Shown: one piece after another, positions 23,011-33,546 of the stretch
How positions within the stretch are numbered: the first letter of the stretch is position 1
How the letters are laid out: each line of letters starts with the position of its first letter
DNA from: Nyssa sinensis
Taxonomy: Eukaryota > Streptophyta > Magnoliopsida > Cornales > Nyssaceae
Assembly: GCA_008638375.1 (NCBI GenBank)
Contig: CM018031.1
Coordinates: 3,261,001 to 3,325,000 of the forward strand
DNA length: 64,000 nucleotides
Direction: 5' to 3'
Made by a program: the position numbers and the translations under genes
The notes under the pieces: model-generated
Seen by the model: only the letters and a program-made list of their open reading frames with translations
What the model was told of the DNA's origin: nothing
The model's database searches: none

Positions 23011-24270
23011 ACCCCCCTCTTCACATTGCTTATATATCTCAGGATTTTATCAAATCCTCAACAATTTCAGATTTGGAGTTCTGTTTCATGAGGGACTGCA
23101 CAAGAGCATCATATAGTTAAGAGTTCTATGGTGAGGCACTGCACAAGAGCATCATATAGTTAAGAGTCCTATGGTGACAGCATCGGAAATATTATTTCTT
23201 TCTCAATATGGCTGCCATAGAGCAACCAATACCACTCAAGTAAAAGAAAAAGGAGCAATAGTAGCCGCAACAAAGAAATGCAGTGAATAGTTGGATAAAA
23301 AGAGTTGAGAATTAACAATACCTTAAGTTTGGAGCTTCATATCCTGCAGGATCAATTCACACATCTGAATTAGACATGACAGTGATGATGATGGTGATTT
23401 TGATGACAGATAAAGATGGCAATTGATAGAAGGTGGACATGATTTATAAGACAAAGAAGAGCACATAGTCACATATATAAGCATCTTTAGTGGTGACTCA
23501 AATCCTGACTCAAATTTAAATTCTAAGTAAAAATTCACAAAAATCTCCAATGGTTATTCAAGCCTAGACCCCAATAGGATTTTAAATCGAGATCCAAATC
23601 AGTGCACTACTATTTATAGACCCAAATTTAAGTGAACATTGAAGAACATGAGACACATTCAATTTTTACTCAAATTTAGGTAAAAAAAATTGAGTCACTG
23701 TACATTTTCACATTCAAGTTCCAACCAAATTTGAAAAAAAATCATATATCTGATAAGTAAATAGGAATTGTGAAACAACCCTTTCTCCACAACCGAAAAA
23801 AAAAAAGGAATTGTGACATGTGCACATATACAATATTTTTATTGAAAAGGAAACAGAAGGGCTAATAAGTTGAAAATGAAACAAACAAACAAACACCCAC
23901 TTTGAAAGATAAAGATCACAAATCCAGATAATCAAACAAAAAATTAGCAACCTTTTTTAGGGTACTAACAAACATGCATTAGTTACCATAATGCTATTCA
24001 AATAACAAGTGTATTTACATAAACCAAGATGAAATACCCATCAAATTAATCAATAGGACTCAAATATACACCAGATAAATAAATAATCAAATAAAAAACG
24101 AAAATATTAGCGGGATAAGTACCATAAACGTCGGAGATGAGTAGAACAGCAAAGTGGAAATCAGGGGAGCCAGAAATATAGCACTTGAGGCCTCCAAATT
24201 CTTCCACGTGCCCTGCTCCGCAGCTTGAGCTGAGGGTCGGTGGGTTCGCGCAGCACTGCGGGCCTGACAT
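19929..24270 (-). CDS. DLH gene A: dienelactone hydrolase family protein, 7 exons, 239 aa
   Basis: Exons (minus strand): 24270-24123, 23343-23322, 22370-22244, 21867-21777, 21617-21528, 21245-21145, 20069-19929. They total 720 nt, in frame, with GT/AG at every junction. The product is a soluble alpha/beta hydrolase of the dienelactone hydrolase/carboxymethylenebutenolidase family. It starts MSGPQCCANPPTLSS like plant members (Arabidopsis AT3G23600 type, also about 239 aa). The likely catalytic triad is Cys127 in GFCWG, Asp173 in GAEID and His206 in VAHGWT. There is no signal peptide and no PTS1; the C-terminus is YLK. The physiological substrate of plant members is uncertain, and some are annotated as endo-1,3;1,4-beta-glucanase. 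It has the same exon plan as B and C, but longer introns and a different promoter. Introns hold an Au-SINE, a C31 run and local tandem repeats. Confidence 0.93.
20108..20250 (-). mobile_element. Au-type SINE fragment in intron 6 of DLH A
   Basis: The minus strand reads GGCTTTGGCGCAACGGTAAAG (A-box region, about 20,221-20,241), then TTGAAGGTCACGGGTTCGAG (B box GGTTCGAGTCAC, 20,181-20,192), then AATAGCCTCT. This is the tRNA-related 5' half of the plant Au SINE. The 3' half is lost and replaced by a C-run and an A-run in the element's orientation. It is not a tRNA gene, since there is no cloverleaf beyond the boxes. Confidence 0.85.
20136..20157. repeat. G22 homopolymer
   Basis: Twenty-two consecutive G next to an 18-base T run, at the truncated end of the SINE. 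The length may be a sequencing or assembly estimate. Confidence 0.85.
20336..20525. repeat. Imperfect 101-bp tandem duplication in intron 6 of DLH A
   Basis: GCTCCAAATTGAAGTTCCAA occurs at 20,360 and 20,461, each followed by 'catggtg(a)atcaaggggtgtg'. The copies differ by small indels. Confidence 0.8.
20817..20960. repeat. Imperfect 72-bp tandem duplication in intron 6 of DLH A
   Basis: CTTCCAAAGCCAATTATGTT (20,817) and CTTCCAAAGTCAATTTTGTT (20,889) each begin a unit with 'gaacagaaaatg.atttg.aacaac'. It is intronic and the open frame across it is fortuitous. Confidence 0.8.
22980..23010. repeat. C31 homopolymer in intron 2 of DLH A
   Basis: Thirty-one C in a row, one A, then six more C. The polyproline frame on the plus strand is an artefact of this run. 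Length should be treated as uncertain. Confidence 0.85.
23094..23178. repeat. Near-perfect 43-bp tandem duplication in intron 2 of DLH A
   Basis: CTGCACAAGAGCATCATATA begins at about 23,096 and again at about 23,139. The copies differ at only one or two positions, so the duplication is recent. Confidence 0.85.
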
Positions 24271-24337
24271 TTACTCCGGGAGAAGAAATGCAGTATGTCA
24301 AGATGGAATGAGTGGATGAGATCCCAGTGTTTGGGAA

Positions 24338-24347
24338 TTTATATATA
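24338..24347 (-). promoter_or_regulatory. Candidate TATA box of DLH A
   Basis: TATATATAAA on the minus strand, about 68 bp upstream of the DLH A ATG. It would place transcription start about 35-40 bp upstream of the ATG. No TGACG motif is visible in 24,271-24,540, unlike genes B and C. Confidence 0.5.
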
Positions 24348-24599
24348 ATTTTAAAAACAATTACTTTTTTAAAATAATATTTTTTTTTATCAAAACAAAT
24401 TTCTCAAAAAATGGGATTATTGATCAACTCAAAATAATAAAATAATTAACAATAAAAAATGAGATAAATTAAATAAAATTAGACAAAAAAATATATATGT
24501 AGAAAAGATATTTGAGAGTCGGCTGTTGCTGTTTAGAAATTATGTATAATAATTATTATTATTATAAATATTATTTATTGTAATATTCATTTTAAAATT

Positions 24600-26090
24600 A
24601 TATATAATAAATATTTTTATTTAATGATTAATTTAATTTTATAACATGCTACCAATACGCAAAAAAAAAAATATTCATCACTAGAATCACTTGTAAATAA
24701 AATTTTAAGATGAAAAAGTATTACAAGTTAGTCTTGAAACCTTCAATTCAAGGGATCAGTCCACATGTGATAGCATAGTTGATTGATAAGATGAATCTCA
24801 ATTGATTGGGTAACTCAAATTTAAATTTTGGTATATATTTAAATTCATATCACTATACAAGTTCGCAATTTAATTCAGCACACATTGAAGAGCCGATGCA
24901 TGTGAAACCACCAAAGGAAATTTGCCTCGGGGTCAAACCTTAAGACATTCTCAAGGATCTGAATAATTTTTACTAAATATTCAATAATTAAAATTTTCAT
25001 CATAATTAATTGTGTTACATATACATTCAAACACCTATAATCAACTCTACAAAATTCACACTCTCAGAGTCACTCTCTACAACATTAATTGCACCAAACA
25101 GACAGTATTTCTCCTATAATGTCAACCAAACTAACACTTATCTTGACTATATATATATATATATATATATATTAATTTTTTTTCTTTTACATTTACATGT
25201 CTTTTTATTCATTGTTCAAATTCAAGTTATCGATCAAAATCGTATCTTTAAGAGACATTTTTTTATAATTTTTTATTATTATAAAAATATCTCTTCAATT
25301 AACGCTTGTAAAGACACCTCTATATTAACATCACATTTTTTATTTTTTATATTTATCTAAATAAAAAGGAGCTAAGCTTACCTTAGAAATGTTTATAAAG
25401 TGGCGTCTCTGTTCTAGAGAAGTCTCTCTTCAAAGACATCTCTGACAAAGAATACTGAGTTTAAACAAAAATAAATAAAAAATTATAAATTGTTTAGAAA
25501 TTTAGAAATAACGTGTAGGAAAAGGGGTTATAGTGTCAGCTATTTCTAATACTTATTAAATTTTAATTGAATTATCCAAAGGTAAACTTGGCAAACTATG
25601 ATTTCCATAATGTGTGTCTATGACTTTCTATATATATATATATTGAAAAATGTAAGAACAACCCAAGTTACATACAAGCATAGATCCATCATATTGTTTG
25701 GCTGGGCGTTGGGGGGCATTTACGAATGACAGGCTACATCCTACAATGCAATTTTCCGCTGCTTCCCCAACATGAAAAATCGCACTGTCTGCAAGGCCAA
25801 ACGGGCCCTAAAATTGTCACAAGTTAATTAGAATCAACATCGATATGCCATTTGCAACATCAACTTGGCCACAATACCTCATGTTAACATTGCATAAATC
25901 GATCCAAAGTTGGAACAAAATTTTTGCCACCCACCCAAATCCTCATGATACAGCATTGTAAATCAGATCCGAATCTTTGAAATTACAATAATTTATGATA
26001 ACTAACATGCAATACATAACCAGTTCTTAATCCCCGAGTCCCATTGCCCACATACATGTTTCCAGGATCATTCTTCAACTCACATGGATC
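24600..26090. other. Intergenic between DLH A and DLH B
   Basis: Part of duplication copy 1. No gene is seen. It holds an (AT)n tract at 25,147-25,172 and AT-rich sequence. The open frame near 25,010 is low-complexity. Confidence 0.6.
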
Positions 26091-26096
26091 TCTTTC

Positions 26097-29054
26097 TCAC
26101 TTGATATACTTCATAAACCAGTTTAACATATCACAATGGGCCTCCTCAGCACTCTTGACCGCCAATTCATCATCCACACTGTATTTCACTGTCCATCCAT
26201 GAGATACACCAGGGAATATTTTCACGAAGCTTTCAACCTGCCAAAACAAGGTGAAAGGTAAAGGAATAAGCTCTTATAATCATCGGACAGCCCACACAAA
26301 ATATTGTTAGAACCCTTATGAACATGAATCCAAAGATTAATCAAGTACTTTCTGCAAAGCTACACCAAGGCTCTAACTTCCCACTTTGACTTCGGTGTCA
26401 GTCCACCTTTAATTCAACAAGGGATTAATACTAATAATTTATATAGATCATAATTTGAAATGGCTTTAGCTAAAATAAAATGTCTATGTTTTTAAAATGT
26501 TAGGAGCTTCATACAACAGCTAGAGTGAACTTTCTTTATCCAAATAGCCATTAGACTGTTTTGAGAATTTATTACCTCGGATTTTGCTGATAGTATCTCC
26601 CCCAAATGTTTCAGTTGTTCAGGTGGGGAATAACTGTCAATCTCAGCTCCCAGAATAGCAACTGGAGTCTTAACCTCTGAAAGAATGTGCCATCAGTCAC
26701 AAATATTTGTTATGAGCTTGGGAAGTGGGAAACTTACCGTTGATTTCATCCTCTGTGATGTGACCAGGATGCAATATAACTGCAGCCTGAATGTCATCAG
26801 ACCTCGCTAGTTTTACGACTACCATCCCTGATACAAATGCAAGAAACCCAAAATCTTAGTGGCTGGTCTATAAGAGCCCCATCCTTCAGATATAAAAAAT
26901 GATAAGAAATCTTTATCTTACCTCCCCAACAAAAACCTGCAGCACCAATGGCAGATACTCCTTTGCTTCTTAAAGCAGCAATTACTGCCTTGGCATCATC
27001 ACATCCTTTATCCTAACAGGAAAGAGTTCAGATTAAGGTTAAAGTAGTCCAACAATGACTAATCAAGTTACAGAGCTCTTGATTTCCAAACCTCTCGTGT
27101 TTTCAAATAAAAATAAACTCCAACAGGACCAATTTGCTTTTTTATAGCATTTATAACGAGCCTATTCGTTAGTAGTGCAAAGGCCTCAAGAAATAACCTC
27201 ATTTCTACTTTTGTCATTTAAGTGATAGCTCCATATTACACACCATCTCTATATTCAAATGCTGTATAAATGCAATAAAATCAAATCACTTACAAGTTAG
27301 CTACCAAATGAAGGTGCATAAATGCATGGTCATTTGAAATTTCTTGAAGTTGACAGAGAGAAAAATTAATTGAGTGCTGTCATTTCTTTATTGAAGCCAG
27401 AAACTAACTGTGCCATGAGCCTTTCTCCATGATTCTCTATCCATCCGAGGGTTACTATCAACAGGGTCACCATAGAAGAAATCAGGAACCACCACTAAAA
27501 ATCCAGCAGCTGCCACTTTGTCTGCGAGTTTCCTTCGTAGCAATAAAATGCAAAAACTTATTCTAATGAAATTATAAATGATAATAGTCATGCATGTAAT
27601 GAAGATAACACCTGTAATTTTGGGGTTCGATTAAACTTTGAGGACTTGGTATAGCCAGTCTAGACAGGGACAAAGCAGCTGAGCTTGAAGCACTGCTGAA
27701 TCTAGGTGCTTCAACCCCCAAGTAACATCCTTGCTTGATTGAAACTCAGTTTTACAAAAGAGAAGTGTTTACATAATGCTTACAGTGACCCCTCAAAACA
27801 TCGGTGAGAAAGTTCTTAAATATTATTATGTTTAATAGAAAAGCTAAATGGTTTCTTTTCCTTGTCATTCATTCAATGTGAAGTTTAAACTGAAAGACTA
27901 GAATGCTGCTTCAAAAACTCTAATCGGTAGATGAGTGTTGAAAATAGGACCTTCAGTTTATCCAGAGATTGAGATACAGCTTTTTTTTTTTTTTTCCATT
28001 TAATCTCGCTTGGATATTGTCATAACTCATAAGAACCCTAACTTATGAAAACGTGACTACTAAAAATGCGAATTGAAGTACTGAACTAAAGATATTTCAC
28101 ACAATATAATATTTATCAGGATTTGAGTCACTACAAATAGAATTTGGTGTTTGATATGGAGTGAACTAAAAATGTGAATTGAACTAAAAGATATCTTGAC
28201 AATATAGTTAACACAAATTGCATTTGGTGTTTGATTTGGATTGGAAACTAGATGTATCTGTTGGGGATAAATGAGAGACAGCACATAGTGAAACCCAAGC
28301 CTTGATATACAAATTAAAATTCAACTTAACCTAAAAGGCCAATACTGTTATGCAAGTTAGACTACCAAGACACAGCTCCCATTATCCCCAACAGCATCTA
28401 CCCATGCTTGACATTGATCATGCTTAGTTACTTCTCTGAAATCAGTTCTGTTTTTTTTTTTTTCCCATTGGATAAGAAAGTTAGGGTTTACTTAATCACT
28501 AATAATCAAACCAAATTCAACATACCTCAAATTTGGAGCTTCATACCCTGCAAAACATTTCAAGACAAACAAAACAATTAAATTCTAGTTTGTGTAGTTA
28601 ACAGCATATATAAACATATTCTTTTCTAGTGCCCGCTTCCCATTATGCTCCATATAAGCATCAAAAAGGCAAGATTCTTTTATCAAAAAAAATATTGGGA
28701 ACCCTGATTGAAGTTCTTAAGTTTCTTTTATCCCCTCGTAAATAAGATGTGGTTTGCATAAATATAGCTCTATCATCAGTTCATCACTATTTAAAATACC
28801 CAGTTTCAGAATTCTTGAAGAAATACAAAACATATAAAAAAAAAATATTCATGAGAATCAATACAAAGTAACAAAGATGGATGAAGAAAGTGAAGATGAT
28901 TGTTACCAAAAGCGTCAGAAATAAGAAGAATGGCAAGCTTGGAATCTTGGGGACCGGTGAAATAGGTCTTAAGGCCTCCAATCGCTCGGACAATCCCAGC
29001 TCCACATGTTGAGCTTAGGGTTGGTGGATTATCAAAGCATTGAGAGGTTGTCAT
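26097..29054 (-). CDS. DLH gene B: dienelactone hydrolase family protein, 7 exons, 238 aa
   Basis: Exons (minus): 29054-28907, 28547-28526, 27532-27409, 27012-26922, 26827-26738, 26676-26576, 26237-26097. They total 717 nt with no frameshift. It is a soluble alpha/beta hydrolase starting MTTSQCFDNPPTLSSTCGAG. The likely triad is Cys126 in GFCWG, Asp172 in GAEID and His205 in VSHGWT. Gene B is a tandem paralogue of C and a more distant paralogue of A. Relative to C it lacks one codon in exon 3 (VDSNP against VDLSNP), which makes 238 instead of 239 aa. After the nucleophile it reads GFCWGGM where A has GFCWGAK. The gene is intact and likely expressed from a promoter with an as-1-type element. 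Substrate is unknown. Confidence 0.93.
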
Positions 29055-29230
29055 CTTCAAACTATATGTATACACTAAAGTTATATAAATATATCTGTAT
29101 GTATAATAGAACAGAGTGGATGAGTGAGAGCTAGAGAGAAATGGGAGGAAAATGAGCTTTACAGTGCAGTGATTGTATTTAGTTGGTTAAATTAAACCCC
29201 AAAAAAATGGGTTTTCCCCAATTTGATTAA

Positions 29231-29247
29231 CGTCAACACTTACGTCA
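29231..29247 (-). promoter_or_regulatory. as-1-type element upstream of DLH B
   Basis: The minus strand reads TGACGTAAGTGTTGACG: two TGACG motifs with starts 12 bp apart, the same spacing as the classical as-1 element, with an identical TGACGTAAG first half. It lies 177 bp upstream of the ATG. TGA-class bZIP factors bind such elements in salicylate-, xenobiotic- and oxylipin-responsive promoters. That it is functional here is inference. Confidence 0.7.
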
Positions 29248-29863
29248 CAACTTGCATACCCAACCAATGAAATTAGGGCTTGAGCAATGAGAAGAAAGGA
29301 ACCAGTGCAATGCGATTCTGCTGGGTGGTGACTGGTCCAAGAATTAACTATACTTCATCTCCTCCTACCGACTTGTCTCTATATGTTATTATATGAATAT
29401 CTTACAACTTAATTTGTAATTAAAAATAAAAATAAAATAAAATAAAAATGACAAATTGTAATACTGATCTGAGTTGGAAGAGATTTGTTAAAATATAGAG
29501 CACTCTGTTCCGATGTTTGATTATTTACGATATGATTTGCGTATATAAGTTATGTGAATATGTATTTTTTTTAAATAATAGTGATGTTATTAATTTTTTT
29601 AAATATTTTTTTAATCATGTTAAAATTATATTTTAACATTGTTATTGTATGAAAATATTATATTTTTGAATTCCTATTTTAATACTAAAATATTATTTTA
29701 AATAACATTTTATTTTTCAATTAACTATTAAAATTATTTGATAAAAAATACATACTGAAATCAAAAAAAAAAAGTTGTGACATAATATAAATAACACGTT
29801 CTCTTCTTAGTACCATGTGCAGTGAAATGACAACCTATTTAAACAATCAATTTTGTAACCTAT

Positions 29864-30992
29864 TGTTGGAGAAAAATAAGTTTGAGCATGAATAATTAGT
29901 TATTTTTAAGTTAAAATTAAAATGGGTTCCACACATTAATTTTAATAGGTTCATATGGAAATGTGTTATTTTTCATGAGAAGATTAAGATCATATATTGG
30001 GTTGCTCAAAACAATTAAAGAGTGAATGAGAAATTACCTCTAAACATCACCACTTAGAGATAGTAACAAAAGCTTGAAACTTGTGCAAAAACTTGTGTCC
30101 CACATAAGATGGATACAAGACTTTTAAAAAGTATATGTACACCTATTTCGGGGGAGGGTTTGGGCCCCAAGGGGCACCTAAGTTTTGTAGAGGAGGGAGG
30201 ACCTAGCACGTGCTTGGTTCACCACACGCGCGCTGTCGCCACCACCCCGAACCGGGCTCGGGTTCGGGCTCTGGGCCTAGGCCTAGGCTTGGCCTTGACC
30301 CGTCATATTTATATTTTTTGGAGAAAATTAATTTTAATAATTTTCTATTAAACGCTGTCGTTTTGTTACTGTTAAAAATAAATTAAAACGTTGTCTAGTT
30401 ATCAAATTAATTAAAATTAAAAACGTCACCATTCTGTGAATACGTTGTTTGGTTTTTGTTTACATCTAAAACGACGTCGTTTTTTGATTGCGTTGGTTTG
30501 ATTGAATAGTCGTCTTCTTCATGAATGTGCATGTGTCTATTTATCATGAACAGACACAACTGAACCTTCATGACTGTACCAAACAGTCATGAAGAAGCCT
30601 ATAAATACCCAGGCCCTCATTGCATTCATTCATTCCAAATATTGTATTCTCTCTCTCTCTCTGCATAAATCAAGTTCGAGTGCTGTTATTATTGTGTTCG
30701 TTGGGTTCTAAAGATTGAAGTGCTGCTTCTTTAGAATCAAAACCTGATCTATCTTGAGAAACGATTGCTCATTACCTTGAGCACCGAGAGGGAGCAAATT
30801 CATCTTAAGGAAATTATGAATTTCACAAGGCTCGGATTTTCATTCACATTCAAGTTCAATAACAGTAAGTTAAACAATGTTTATGCATTCTGATTTATTC
30901 ATTATGTTTAATTTATTTTACATTCTGATTTAATTTATTTTTGTAACAGTATACATATATATATATATTTGTTTCAGTATTTTCGGCCAACA
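29864..30992 (+). mobile_element. Solo LTR (1,129 bp), with target-site duplication
   Basis: It starts TGTTGG and ends CCAACA (TG...CA inverted ends), and is flanked by CCTAT at 29,859-29,863 and 30,993-30,997. The paralogous empty site GTAACCTATAGCAC is intact at 37,348-37,360 in duplication copy 2. TATAAATA at 30,600-30,607 followed by CT-rich sequence marks the LTR promoter and gives the plus orientation. There is no internal domain, primer-binding site or second LTR, so this is an LTR-LTR recombination product. The open frame at 30,109-30,351 inside it is not a gene. The LTR promoter faces away from DLH B. Confidence 0.92.
30566..30594 (+). promoter_or_regulatory. Perfect hairpin just upstream of the solo-LTR TATA box
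   Basis: CTTCATGACTG, a 7-base loop, then CAGTCATGAAG: an exact 11-bp inverted repeat ending 5 bp before TATAAATA. It may be a factor-binding palindrome of the LTR promoter (U3). Function is inferred from position only. Confidence 0.6.
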
Positions 30993-30997
30993 CCTAT

Positions 30998-33540
30998 AGC
31001 ACATTTGGCACATGAATTGAAACAAATCTTATATCATTCAAATTTTTAAATTGCAAGTGAACTAAATACAATAGCATTTTGAAAATTTATTGTAAGTTTA
31101 TGATTTTTTTTTTATAGTTGACTTATTATTTTGGTTTTTTGTGTGGGATTAAAAATTAATTTCCAAAATAATAAGTTAAATTAAAAAAATATCTTTTAAA
31201 CTTTCACTAATCTTTACTCGACTTTTATGGTTTAATCAATTTCATTAACAACATTTTTTTATTGCATTTTCTTTTGGTCCATGAAATAGTTATTTTTCAA
31301 ATATTATGAAAAATTTATCGCACACCTCTTAGAAAGATGTAGAAAGATGACTTTTCTTCTAAGAGAGCGACCAGATGTCAATCTGATAATAAAAGACAAA
31401 TAACTTAGTAAATAAATCTTAATTCATAATTAAAGATATTTCTTATTCTTCGCTTGTCCTTATTCACATATACATATCCACATATATTAAAGATATGAAT
31501 TCCCAATCTCAAAAAATAAAAAGGACATAAGAAAAATTAACTATTAACTATTCTCTATGTTCTAATTTAATAAATAATGGTATTTTTTATGTCCCAAAAT
31601 ATATATTTAGTTTGAAAAATCAATGGTCATGGTATTTTAAAATTGTCAATTTATTATTTTCAATCAATTTGATGTGATTTTATAATTTATACAAAAGAAT
31701 GATTGTTTTATAAATTTATGTGTTTCGTTTAAGTATAAAAGTATTAAATGATTATTTATTTAAAATTTTAATTGTTTTTAAAGAGACATTTTAAAATGCA
31801 AGTAATATTTTATTAGTTATGAAATATAAGCAATGATGAATATAGATGGGTCTATGGCCCCAAGGCTTTTTAAATTTTAATTTTTTACCCTTCTTCTAAC
31901 TGAATTTGTTTTTTTTTTTTTTTTAAATAGAAGTTGCTTCCTATAGTAATTTTGTTATTTTTAATTTTTATTAAAGATCTCTTAAAACCTTAGATATAAA
32001 AGTTAAAGTCCAACTCCATTTATTCTATTTATAAATCCCCAGTAGTTTTCACTAAATTATAACAGGTTTGACAAATTATTTAATAATATTAATTAAACTA
32101 AAAAATCAGTATTGTTTTTTTACTTATTTAATAATACTAAATTATTATAAATATTATTCATTATAATATTCATTTTGAAATTATATATATATATATACGC
32201 AAAAAAAAAAATTCATCACTAGAATCACGTGTAAACAAAACTTAAAAATTAATCCTGAAGTCCTCAATTCAAGGGATCAATTCACATGCAATAGCCTAAT
32301 TGATGGATAAAATAAATCTTAATTGAATAAGTAACTCGTATTTAAAAATTGATATATGTTTATATTTATATCGCTATACAAGTCTGCGATTTAATTTAGC
32401 ATACATTGAAGAGTCGGTGCATGTGAAACACCAAAGGAAATCTGCCTTAGCTCAAACCTTAAGACATTCTCAAGAATTTGAATATTTTTTACTAAATATT
32501 CAATAATTAAAGTTTTCATCATAATTAATTATGTGACATACACATTCAATACAAAATTCACACTCTCAGAGTCACTCTCGACAACATTAATTGCACCAAA
32601 CGGACAACATTTATCCCATAATGTCAACTAAACTAACACTTATCTTGACTCTAAACATTTATTTTAATTTTTTTCTTTTACATTAACATGTCTTTTTATT
32701 CATTGTTAAAATTCATGTTATTTATCAAAATCATATCTTTAAGGAACATATTTTTATAATTTTTTATTATTACAAAAATGTCTCTTCGATTAACACCTAT
32801 AAAGACATCTCTTACAAAAACATTTCTATATCAACATCACATTTTCAATTTTTTATATTTATCTAAATAAAAGGGAGTAAACTTGCCTTAGAAATGTTTA
32901 TAAAGTGATGTATTTGTTCTAGAGAAGTCTCTTCAAAGACACCTCTAATAAAGAACACGAGTTTAAACAAAAATAAGTAAAAAATTATAAATTGTTTAAA
33001 AATTTAGAAATAATGTGTGTAGGAAAAAGGGTTATAGTGTCAGCTATATCTAATACTTATTAAATTTTAATTGAATTATCCAAAGGTAAACTTGGCAAAC
33101 TATGATTTCCATAATGTGTATGTGTCTATGACTTTCAATATATATATATATTGAAAAATGTAAGTTACATCATAAGAACAACCCAAGTTACATACAAGCA
33201 TAAATCCATCATATTGTTTGGCTGGGCGTTGGGGGGCATTTACGAATGACAGGCTACATCCTGCAATGCAATATTCCGCTGCTTCCACAACATGAAAAAT
33301 CGCATTGTCTGCAAGGCCAAACGGGCCCTCATGTTAACATTGCATAAATCGATCCAAAGTTGGAACAAAATTTTTGCCACCCACCCAAATCCTCATGATA
33401 CAGCATTGTAAATCAGATCCGAATCTTTGAAATTACAATAATTTATGATAACTAACATGCAATACATAACCAGTTCTTAATCCCCGAGTCCCATTGCCCA
33501 CATACATGTTTCCAGGATCACTCTTCAACTCACATGGATC
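30998..33540. other. Intergenic between the DLH B promoter side and the DLH C 3' end
   Basis: Spans the duplication junction near 32,122. AT-rich, no gene. The sequence 31,000-32,120 reappears at 37,361-38,023 plus 44,977-45,490. The sequence 32,140-33,540 reappears at 24,550-26,090. Confidence 0.65.
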
Positions 33541-33546
33541 TCTTTC

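Larger units (their letters stand above)
24545..32122. repeat. Segmental tandem duplication, copy 1 (contains DLH B)
   Basis: Collinear with 32,125-45,500 once insertions are removed. The matches run from 'ttattataaatattatt' (24,551 / 32,144) through the DLH gene and its promoter to 'attaattaaacta...gtattgttttttta' (32,088 / 45,462). Exons, introns and flanks all match. The copy is about 7.6 kb, with a solo LTR that copy 2 lacks. By-eye divergence in the flank right of 31,610 is about 4% (about 12 differences in about 310 bp). Confidence 0.9.

Noticed and set aside
22803..23120. Proline-rich protein
   Set aside because: The polyproline stretch is the C31 run inside a DLH A intron.
29055..29075. 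Upstream start for DLH B
   Set aside because: The extension begins with GTG. The ATG at 29,054 gives the same length and first-exon size (148 nt) as genes A and C.
30109..30351. 80-codon open frame
   Set aside because: It lies wholly inside the solo LTR and is GC-rich by composition, with no family resemblance.
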